A stretch of 64,000 nt of DNA, taken from the NCBI GenBank assembly GCA_031405895.1, contig JANOFL010000142.1, forward strand, positions 1 to 64,000, written 5' to 3'. Shown here piece by piece: positions 25,401 through 32,141 of this stretch. The notes below the pieces were generated by a model. The model saw nothing but the letters and a program-made list of their open reading frames with translations, ran no database searches and was not told where the DNA came from. This DNA is from BJ22 sp031405895 (GTDB taxonomy: Bacteria > Planctomycetota > Planctomycetia > Pirellulales > Pirellulaceae). Every line of letters begins with the position of its first letter. Position 1 is the stretch's first letter. A program made the translations under genes and the position numbers.

Positions 25401-26195
25401 ATGACATTTCCAATCGCAATAACAGCCGCCGTGATTGTACTGGTCCTGTTGACCGGAATCCGCATTGCCCAGGAGTACCAACGCGGCGTTGTGTTTCGCC
25501 TTGGTCGCTACCAGGGCCTTCGGGGGCCGGGCCTGTACTGGATCATTCCCCTTGGCGTTGAGCGTTCCGTGACCATCGACACGCGCACGCGTACAGTCTC
25601 GGCCGAACAGCAGGAGACCATCACGCGCGACAGTGTGACGGTAAAAGTCAACGCCGTTCTCTGGTATCACATTATCGATCCAGCGAAATATGTCATCGCG
25701 GTGACCGACGCTTCGGCAGCAGTCTACCAGCTCACACTGACAAGCCTGCGCAACATCATCGGCCAACATGACCTCGACGAGGTCTTGCAGGAACGGAACA
25801 AGATCAATGGACTGCTGCGTGACAATATCGCGGGCGTAACTGTCCAGTGGGGTATCGAGGTTGAACGGTGTGAAATGAAAGATGTAGAACTGCCTGAGGC
25901 GATGCAGGAAGTAATGGCGATGCAGGCGCAGGCCATCCGGGAGAAGCGGGCACGCATTATCAAGGCTGAGGCGGAACTCGAAGCATCAAGCAAACTCGGC
26001 GAAGCCGCCCAGCAGATGGCCAACAATCCTGTCGCGGTGGAGCTGCGGCGAATGCAAATGGTCACGGAGGTCGGAGCCGAGAACAACAGCACCACGATAC
26101 TGCTGGTTCCGTCAGATTTTGTCACCTTGGCGAAGAGTCTCACGCAGTATTTGAACGAGCACACTCCAGGCATAAAGGGGTCCGCCAGGAATTGA
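25401..26195 (+). CDS. Slipin/stomatin-like SPFH (band 7) membrane protein
   Basis: The protein has 264 residues. The N-terminal membrane helix (IAITAAVIVLVLLTGIRIA) is followed by QEYQRGVVFRLGRYQGLRGPGLYWIIP, the hallmark of the slipin group of the SPFH superfamily. The rest of the domain (TRDSVTVKVNAVLWYHIIDPAKYV, LRNIIGQHDLDEVLQERNKIN, WGIEVERCEMKDVELPE) and the helical C-terminus are complete. Such proteins oligomerise on membranes and organise lipid microdomains. They often pair with a NfeD-type protease, which is absent here. The stop codon overlaps the start of the next gene (TGATG). Confidence 0.92.
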   Translation: MTFPIAITAAVIVLVLLTGIRIAQEYQRGVVFRLGRYQGLRGPGLYWIIPLGVERSVTIDTRTRTVSAEQQETITRDSVTVKVNAVLWYHIIDPAKYVIAVTDASAAVYQLTLTSLRNIIGQHDLDEVLQERNKINGLLRDNIAGVTVQWGIEVERCEMKDVELPEAMQEVMAMQAQAIREKRARIIKAEAELEASSKLGEAAQQMANNPVAVELRRMQMVTEVGAENNSTTILLVPSDFVTLAKSLTQYLNEHTPGIKGSARN

Positions 26196-26728
26196 TGCGC
26201 CGGATGGAATCGCAAATGCCGAACAAGGCGGCGACCGGAGCGGCGGTTGGTCGGTTCTTCAAATTCCAGGATTTCTGGTTGCCGCCCGGTTACCTTAAGG
26301 GTTCGGCGGCGGAGGGCGGAGGGTTCGGTGTGACGTTACCCGAGCAACGGGTGATTCCCGCATTGCGGATTACTGACTACGAGCGGAGCAAGGCGTATTA
26401 CGTCGGCGTGCTCGGTTTCGTGGTCGAGTGGGAGCACCGCTTCGAGCTGCATTTCCCGGTGTTTATGTCCGTCGTCCGGGACGGCATGCAGCTCTACTTG
26501 TCGCAACACAGCGGCGATTGCCAAGTGGGCGGCCTGGTCCACTTCGTGATTCCAGACGTGGATGCCTGGCACACGGAGTTCCGGGAACGCGGAGCTGCGG
26601 TCGCCGAGGCCCCGAATGACGATCTGGGGTTCCGCAACATGACGGTGGTGGATCCGGACGGGAATCAGTTGCGGTTCATGGCCCCTGCAAGCCCAGACGC
26701 CGAACCAGGCGCTGCAACATCGAAGTGA
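26195..26728 (+). CDS. VOC-superfamily (glyoxalase/bleomycin-resistance-like) protein
   Basis: The protein has about 177 residues. The ATG at 26195 overlaps the slipin stop. Later starts are possible, because the first 50 residues are not part of the fold. The core PALRITDYERSKAYYVGVLGF...GLVHFVIPDVDAWHTEFRERG...NMTVVDPDGNQLRFMAP is a full VOC domain with the betaalpha-betabetabeta pattern, closest in style to bleomycin-resistance/glyoxalase-like proteins. The substrate is not deducible. Coupling with slipin could be accidental in this accessory region. The 158-bp gap after it holds a GC-rich stretch with no clear element. Confidence 0.8.
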   Translation: MRRMESQMPNKAATGAAVGRFFKFQDFWLPPGYLKGSAAEGGGFGVTLPEQRVIPALRITDYERSKAYYVGVLGFVVEWEHRFELHFPVFMSVVRDGMQLYLSQHSGDCQVGGLVHFVIPDVDAWHTEFRERGAAVAEAPNDDLGFRNMTVVDPDGNQLRFMAPASPDAEPGAATSK

Positions 26729-26886
26729 AACTTCAGGCGAACGGCAGTCCGGTGCCGACAGCCGCAGCGGCAATCGAGGGCGACAGGTCCGGCGGGCTTG
26801 CTCTCAGGCGGCGATGGGCCTGTTCCGCCCTTGGCGGATATGCCCTTCCGCCATTGAGGGGGCAACGGCTTCGGTTCAGCGTATGG

Positions 26887-28224
26887 CTAACCATGCGACT
26901 TCTTTGAACCAACGATAATGCAACGACGCCTCGCACGTTCAATCAGATCATCGTACGTAATGATCTCCGCGTCTACCACTGATCGTCTAGCACGCAACAG
27001 TTCGTCGTATTCGTGTCCGCAAGGCGTACGTCCGATGACGACTGCGATCTTCGGCTGCCACGCGCGAAGTCCGTATCGACTGTAAAACTCATTGCGTCGT
27101 CGTGAACTACCAAAGTAATCACGATACTCGCGCAACTGATAGACCGCGCTATTCACCGCGGCAGAAAAGCCTCGCCGATTCTTCGTCCCTATGATCAATT
27201 GCTCATTGGGCTTTTTGAGATCAATTATGTCAACGTAGTTGCGATGTCCAAGTTCCGCGAAGAAGTCGGGTACTAACGGCCCCTCGTCTGCACGGGCGAG
27301 CACCAGCTCGCTGTGCAATGCGTAATACTGATCGCCCTGCAACAGGTGCGGTTGCCGCAACAAGTATTGGTGGATGTCTCGTTCGGAGACACTTGGCCAG
27401 TTTATCAACTCTTCAAATTCTTCGACTGCACGCTGGTCGACAAAAGGAGCGGCGGCGGAAACCTGAACAACCAAGTCTTGTGGTGCGACATTCCGCTCCT
27501 CGTATTTCAATCCGTCAAGCAATGCAAACGTTTTTAGCCGTAAACGCCCGCCGGGGCCAAAGCTTAGTAGAAACTGCTGCGTTTCTGCAAACGGTTCAAG
27601 TGTTTTGAACCGTGCGAGTTCGGTACGAAGGCGATCCTGAGAAACACGCGCCTTCCGGAATATCTCGGAAGTGAAGGGAAGCTCTGCGATCGCCGGGATG
27701 AAGTCTATAGTCTCTATTCTGTTACGATGGTCCGCCGTAGCCGCTGCCAAGGCACTTAAAAAGATCTCTGGCGTTGATGCATCGAGAATGCGCCCGGCGG
27801 TCGCATAGTCGGGTTCTCCTTCGACACCGACATACTCGAGTTCGGGTGTCTCCTCGTCGCGGCTAATGTAGTCGATGTCGCCGTCACCGAAGTCATAGTC
27901 GCGGAAGAGTCGATCGGTCTCTTTGAAGCCCTTTAATCTCAACTCTTCTCGGACAAAGTCTTCGTCCTTGGACGAGGCTTGCCAGATGGCTAGATCGTCT
28001 GTCTCGGTGAAATCGAGATGGAAGCGGTCCGTGATGTGAGCTAGGACGGAATTTGTTCTTCGCAAACCGAGGGAAACGAATGTCTCGTCGCAGTATTTTA
28101 TTGAACCTGAGAGCCCAATCGCTGTTGCAAGTGATCGACGTGCCTTGTCAGTAAGCGCGAAGCCGTGGCGCGTGAAGTAGTTTGAAGTGATTGCTAACAG
28201 GTCCACCAAAGATCTCCGACTCAT
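26887..28224 (-). CDS. sduA-like: Shedu-type (DUF4263) candidate anti-phage nuclease
   Basis: The protein has 445 residues. The C-terminal 200 residues carry the DUF4263 pattern: an entry helix pair (SERDIHQYLLRQPHLLQGDQYYALHSE), VPDFFAELGHRNYVDIIDLKKPNEQLI with the PD-(D/E)xK-like Asp...D-x-K core, NSAVYQLREYRDYF, then PKIAVVIGR and a last helix ending in ITYDDLIERAR. This is the known domain of the single-gene Shedu defence system, which degrades or nicks DNA upon phage infection. The N-terminal 240 residues are an unassigned domain, probably for sensing. Base use is visibly less GC-rich than in the flanking genes, which fits horizontal acquisition. Its start overlaps a short upstream frame (ATGA). 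Confidence 0.8.
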   Translation of the reverse strand: MSRRSLVDLLAITSNYFTRHGFALTDKARRSLATAIGLSGSIKYCDETFVSLGLRRTNSVLAHITDRFHLDFTETDDLAIWQASSKDEDFVREELRLKGFKETDRLFRDYDFGDGDIDYISRDEETPELEYVGVEGEPDYATAGRILDASTPEIFLSALAAATADHRNRIETIDFIPAIAELPFTSEIFRKARVSQDRLRTELARFKTLEPFAETQQFLLSFGPGGRLRLKTFALLDGLKYEERNVAPQDLVVQVSAAAPFVDQRAVEEFEELINWPSVSERDIHQYLLRQPHLLQGDQYYALHSELVLARADEGPLVPDFFAELGHRNYVDIIDLKKPNEQLIIGTKNRRGFSAAVNSAVYQLREYRDYFGSSRRRNEFYSRYGLRAWQPKIAVVIGRTPCGHEYDELLRARRSVVDAEIITYDDLIERARRRCIIVGSKKSHG

Positions 28225-28406
28225 CTGACAAACGCGAACACTAACCTGCCCGAGCGGTTGGTACGGAAAACTGCAGCCTTGGCAGTGGCCAATGGTGACT
28301 CGAAACCCCGCTTGCCTTGGAAACGCCCCTCGCGGCTGAACACGCGATAGGCAGACTTGATTAGGAACCGTTCAATGGTGATACCCTCGGCACTTTCGCA
28401 GAACAA
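28221..28406 (-). CDS. Short unknown frame overlapping the Shedu-like gene
   Basis: A 61-residue frame ends in a TGA that overlaps the ATG of the Shedu-like gene. It is basic (ERFLIKSAYRVFSREGRFQGKRG...TNRSGRLVFAFVR) and matches no family I recognise. The ATGA arrangement suggests coupling, but the lack of a ribosome site and the short length leave open that it is a gene remnant or chance frame. Confidence 0.3.
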   Translation of the reverse strand: MFCESAEGITIERFLIKSAYRVFSREGRFQGKRGFESPLATAKAAVFRTNRSGRLVFAFVR

Positions 28407-28531
28407 GCTGGGATTGATCTGTCCTCCAATGTCTTAGTCGAACGCGCTATAGTGGCCGCTTCTGAAATCCCTTAAACTGCGACCGTCGTCGGCCTCTTGG
28501 ACGAAGACTGAAGCTGAAACCGGAGGACACC

Positions 28532-29809
28532 ATGATCGCACTTTTCCGGACCCCGACCGCCACGTGCCGGGCCATTGGCGGGCTCCTGCTGATTTTGCTC
28601 GCGGCGCACTGCCCGGTTAACGTCATTGGCCTCGCACCGAGGGCGTTGGCCCGGCCTGCCCAAGAAGTGTCGGTCACCGGTACATGCCTCGACGAAGCCG
28701 GTCAGCCGCTCGCCGGGGTCATCGTGTCGCTGTACCACGAGGACTTCAAGGCAACGAAACACGAGAAGTGCGACACCTGCGAAACGGGGGACGATGGCCA
28801 GTTCGAGTTTTTTGACGCCCCTGAACTTGCCGAGGACTGCGGGCTCGGTGTGGCCTTCACCAAAACCGGCTGTGGGTCAATTATCAGGTCACTGTACCCC
28901 CACTTTTTAAAGAAGCCACTTGAGGTCCAGTTCCGCCCTGCGGAAACCCTTCAGGGGCGGCTGACCGATGAAGCCGGCAGGCCGGTAGCCGGCGTTCGCG
29001 TTTGGTGCCACCAGTTTCGCACCGGGCCGCTTGAGGGCGTTTCCAACGCTGTGAGCGACGCCGATGGCAAGTACGCGATCACCGACATCGGCCGATGGAC
29101 CGATGAGGATGCTTGGCCGAATACGGGAAAATTTTTCTTCGACGTGCACCACCCGGACTATGCACACGAGCGACCAACGTGGGAACGGATTCCGACGACT
29201 GTGGACGTTGTCCTACACCCGGGCGGAATTATCGAGGGCAAGGTGACCGATCTGGTGACCGGCAAACCGGCCGCCGGGGTGAGGGTGTCGCTACAGGGAA
29301 TTAAGGGGCTGCCCATGTGGGACGAAGCCCTGACCGGCCCGGACGGTAAGTATCAGATTCGCTGCCTGAAAGCCGGCCAATACAACCTATGGGCTGAAAC
29401 CGCCGACCGCGCATGCGCTGCCATCGATTCACTTAGCGTCGGCGTTGGCAAAACCTTGGACAGCCAGGACCTGACCCTGGTCGAGGGCGGGTGGATTGAA
29501 GGCCGCGTGTTGGACGCGACGACCGGAGAGCCGATCACTGGTACGCCGGACCAGCCGCTGCATGTGGCCTGCTACGGGCCAGGGCGGCCGAAGTCCGGGT
29601 CGGCTTGCCAGTCGGCTACGGTGGACGAGATGGGGCAGTTTCGGCTGCGCGTAGCGCCCGGACTGAACTACCCGTACGTCATGTCTCCCGATCTCTGGTC
29701 GCGGACAGAGGGCCGGGACGCCTTCCAGGCGGGGATGGAGGTGAATGAGGGTATGTCGACCAAGATGGACTTCCGTGTCGTTCCGGCCCCGCTAGGTCCG
29801 GCGTACTAG
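28532..29809 (+). CDS. Secreted protein with carboxypeptidase-regulatory-like repeats
   Basis: The protein has 425 residues. GGAGG at 28522-28526 fixes the start at 28532. A signal peptide (AIGGLLLILLAAHCPVN) is followed by four carboxypeptidase-regulatory-like (CarboxypepD_reg) modules with the G-x-V-xD-x-x-G-x-P-V-x-G-x-x-V pattern: VTGTCLDEAGQPLAGVIVSL, LQGRLTDEAGRPVAGVRVWC, IEGKVTDLVTGKPAAGVRVSL and IEGRVLDATTGEPI. Each ends in a DGxYxI-type strand. Such modules give stable beta-sandwich rods on the cell surface, and no enzymatic site is visible. It sits between the Shedu-like and RelA/SpoT genes on the plus strand, probably as independent cargo. Confidence 0.82.
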   Translation: MIALFRTPTATCRAIGGLLLILLAAHCPVNVIGLAPRALARPAQEVSVTGTCLDEAGQPLAGVIVSLYHEDFKATKHEKCDTCETGDDGQFEFFDAPELAEDCGLGVAFTKTGCGSIIRSLYPHFLKKPLEVQFRPAETLQGRLTDEAGRPVAGVRVWCHQFRTGPLEGVSNAVSDADGKYAITDIGRWTDEDAWPNTGKFFFDVHHPDYAHERPTWERIPTTVDVVLHPGGIIEGKVTDLVTGKPAAGVRVSLQGIKGLPMWDEALTGPDGKYQIRCLKAGQYNLWAETADRACAAIDSLSVGVGKTLDSQDLTLVEGGWIEGRVLDATTGEPITGTPDQPLHVACYGPGRPKSGSACQSATVDEMGQFRLRVAPGLNYPYVMSPDLWSRTEGRDAFQAGMEVNEGMSTKMDFRVVPAPLGPAY

Positions 29810-29812
29810 GTA

Positions 29813-29896
29813 TTGTAACTGACCGCGGCGGCACGACGGGAAAACAGAGTTCAGAGCATCAACTGCCGCCGCGGCAGGCGAATTCAACTGTTAGAC
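29813..29896. other. Imperfect attC-like hairpin between accessory genes
   Basis: An 84-bp segment ends in GTTAGAC (29890-29896), which fits the GTTRRRY core of integron attC sites. It starts with TTGTAAC, matching the reverse core at five of seven positions. Inside it, CCGCGGCGGCA (29823-29833) and TGCCGCCGCGG (29864-29874) pair perfectly. It precedes the RelA/SpoT gene start by 13 bases. No integrase is in the window, so the call is tentative. Confidence 0.3.
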
Positions 29897-29909
29897 CCAC
29901 GAATTGATT

Positions 29910-31229
29910 ATGGGGGCCATCGACGAGTTTATCGGTCGGTACCGCAAGGAATACGACTTCTACGATCAGGCAGCGCGCCTAGTCGCCCAACTCCTTGAGG
30001 CTCGCCTCCAAGCCTCCGGCGTTCGAGCGATGGTAACTTTTCGTGCAAAGACCATCGGCAAGCTCGAGAGCAAGGTGCGAGATCGAGAAAAGCGCAAGAG
30101 TTATTTGACGGTCGACGATATCTACTCGGACATTCCTGATCTGGCCGGTGCACGGGTCGCGTTGTATTTCCCGGCACAGCGGAACCAGGTCGAGTTGCTC
30201 ATCAACGAGAGTTTCGTCATGGTCAAGACGAAGTCGTTTCCAGACGGGACAACTTCCGCTTACCCAAAGCGATTCTCGGGGTATTCTGCTACCCACTATA
30301 GGGTGCGGCTACGTGAGAGCGCGTTGGTCGATTCGCAGAAGCGGTATGCGGAAGCGCCAGTTGAAATTCAGGTCGCGTCGGTCCTGATGCATGCTTGGTC
30401 AGAGGTGGAACACGATCTTGTATACAAACCCTACCAAGGCACCTTGTCGGAAGACGAGTACGCGATCTTGGACGAGCTGAATGGGATGGTCATGGCTGGC
30501 GAGATCGCTCTTGAGCGTCTCCAGAGAGCGGGCGATGCACGCGTCGCTGCTCGCGGGCGGGTGTTCGCGAACCACTACGAACTCGCCGCACACCTTCTAA
30601 GCGTCTTACGCGGCTTCGCTGAGCCCGACGTCCTGAAGGCCGGATTGGGCCGGGTTGATCTGCTGTTCGACCTGCTCGCTCGACTGGTACTGGGTACACC
30701 AGAAGCCATCGATCGTTATTTGGAAGCCCTTCATCCGGACTTGGAGCGCCGCCCGATCGCCGATCAGATCGTGGATCAAGTGCTGTCAGAGGACGCCGGG
30801 CGCTATCAGACCTACGAGGCGATCCGCGCGGCCCGACCGTCTCCGGACGTTGCGGCAGCAGCGATTGAACCCCTTCAGCCCGACGTCCATGAGGCAATGG
30901 GTGAGTTCCTGAGCGCTTGGATCGAGTTCGAACGGCTGACACGAGAGATGGTTCCCCCCGATGCACGTCAGCGAGGACCCATAATACCGACACTAAGAGT
31001 TCTGTCTTCGCTTGCCAATCTTGATGACGACACCCGTTTCCAGTTTGAGCGACTACGCAGGATGCGGAACCAGCTAGTGCACGGAATCGAAATACCTGAC
31101 CCAAGGGATCTGCGGGAAGCCGCGCGGCAACTCGATGGAATTCGGAATCGCCTATTCCCTCAGCCACCGGGGTCTAAACAGCCGATGCAGCCGACCGGAT
31201 TCGCCGACGGCGGAGCTTTAGGCCTTTAG
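29910..31229 (+). CDS. RelA/SpoT-domain alarmone synthetase-like protein with HEPN-like C-terminus
   Basis: The protein has 439 residues, from the ATG at 29910. The N-terminal 190 residues are a RelA/SpoT nucleotidyltransferase domain: KTIGKLESKVRDREKR, DLAGARVALYFP, KRFSGYSATHYRVRL and EIQVASVLMHAWSEVEHDLVYKP carry the usual synthetase signatures. No HD hydrolase domain is present. The middle is helical. The last 90 residues contain RRMRNQLVHGIEIP, where RNQLVH gives the RxxxxH motif of HEPN ribonuclease-like domains. It may make a (p)ppGpp-type alarmone or modify RNA like a toxic small alarmone synthetase. A defence role is inferred from the neighbouring Shedu gene. Confidence 0.8.
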   Translation: MGAIDEFIGRYRKEYDFYDQAARLVAQLLEARLQASGVRAMVTFRAKTIGKLESKVRDREKRKSYLTVDDIYSDIPDLAGARVALYFPAQRNQVELLINESFVMVKTKSFPDGTTSAYPKRFSGYSATHYRVRLRESALVDSQKRYAEAPVEIQVASVLMHAWSEVEHDLVYKPYQGTLSEDEYAILDELNGMVMAGEIALERLQRAGDARVAARGRVFANHYELAAHLLSVLRGFAEPDVLKAGLGRVDLLFDLLARLVLGTPEAIDRYLEALHPDLERRPIADQIVDQVLSEDAGRYQTYEAIRAARPSPDVAAAAIEPLQPDVHEAMGEFLSAWIEFERLTREMVPPDARQRGPIIPTLRVLSSLANLDDDTRFQFERLRRMRNQLVHGIEIPDPRDLREAARQLDGIRNRLFPQPPGSKQPMQPTGFADGGALGL

Positions 31230-31399
31230 GGAATTCACAGCAGTGACTAGCGATCAGTAATTTGATGACGTACAAGGGCGACTAACCATTGGCCCGTTTG
31301 TCGACACGGTCGTTGAATTTCTAACTCGTGGGCGGCGGTGCCTCGGATTGGCTCTGTTTGGCCCCGCCCCGTGTTTTCAAGGCCTTTGGCCGGCGGGAG

Positions 31400-31620
31400 T
31401 GATTCCCCATTCGCGGGGAACGGCCGCCGATCCGGGTGGCACGAGTCGCTGGTGGGGGGAGCCGTTCCATCCTTGGGGGGAACCATTGCCGCCTTGGGGG
31501 GAACGGCCGCCGATTGGGGTGGCGCGGTCCGCTGGTGGGGGAAACGGTTCCCGCCGCGGAGGGAATGACCTCCAATTCGCGGGGAATGATGGCCCCTGGT
31601 GGGAATGGCTTGGGATGGCT
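31400..31620. repeat. 21-bp-period degenerate minisatellite
   Basis: The motif GGGGGAACGG/GGGGAATG recurs about every 21 bp for ten units (for example near 31482, 31502, 31543, 31564, 31585, 31605). It starts about 170 bp after the RelA/SpoT gene and ends against the 3' end of the propeptide-like gene. Both strands show long open frames through it because of the composition. I call no gene here. Confidence 0.75.
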
Positions 31621-31626
31621 TGCCCG

Positions 31627-32106
31627 TCAGGAGCTGGCGTGCGTCTGCGCGGCTTGCGCGAAAACGATTTCGCCGACTTCGGCCTCGAGCTCTTCCGGCA
31701 GGTCGGGAGGCGAAGCGAATTGCCATTCGACGGCAGGTGCCGTGTAACCTGTGCCTGCGGAAGCACGGGATCGCTGGCGGGACTTGAGTGGCACGCCGAA
31801 GACCCTTGCAAAATCGTCTGTCGAGCCTTCAATGGCGATTCCCGACAGACTGGAACGGGCGACATGAAGGCCCAGTTTCCGGAGTGCCTTGGACACCCGT
31901 TCCACCCGTGGCTGGTCGACTGCAATCGCAGCCTGGCCACGTTCGGGGGAACGGGCGGAAGTTTTGCTGATCCGTTGGGCGTTGCCGGAGAACGTCACAT
32001 AGGCGCGGACCGTCGATGGCTGGCGCTTGCCTTTCGTCGCGGCAGGCTTTGCTTTCCTGGCTGGTTTCGCGGTCTTTTCTCCGCCAACCGGCTTGCGCTT
32101 CGCCAT
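31627..32106 (-). CDS. Stand-alone protease-propeptide-like protein with histone-H1-like tail
   Basis: The protein has 159 residues. The N-terminus is a Lys/Ala/Pro-rich tail (MAKRKPVGGEKTAKPARKAKPAATKGKRQ) like bacterial histone-H1-type proteins. The rest (VSKALRKLGLHVARSSLSGIAIEGSTDDFARVFGVPL...PPDLPEELEAEVGEIVFAQ) resembles the ferredoxin-like activation propeptide of S53/kumamolisin proteases, and parallels the N-terminal region of the subtilase encoded 35 bp upstream. No signal peptide is present. A free propeptide could act as folding chaperone or inhibitor in trans of that protease; this is an inference from homology and operon position. Confidence 0.65.
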   Translation of the reverse strand: MAKRKPVGGEKTAKPARKAKPAATKGKRQPSTVRAYVTFSGNAQRISKTSARSPERGQAAIAVDQPRVERVSKALRKLGLHVARSSLSGIAIEGSTDDFARVFGVPLKSRQRSRASAGTGYTAPAVEWQFASPPDLPEELEAEVGEIVFAQAAQTHASS

Positions 32107-32141
32107 GTTTCGAACAGGCTCTCAATCGGTGGATGAATCGG

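Noticed and set aside
25401..26195. HflK/HflC-type regulator of FtsH
   Set aside because: The QEYQRGVVFRLGR entry and length fit the slipin group better. No partner hfl gene is adjacent.
31348..32136. Plus-strand open frame of about 260 codons
   Set aside because: It crosses the 21-bp minisatellite and lies antisense to the propeptide-like gene, which has a recognisable fold. There is no ribosome site.
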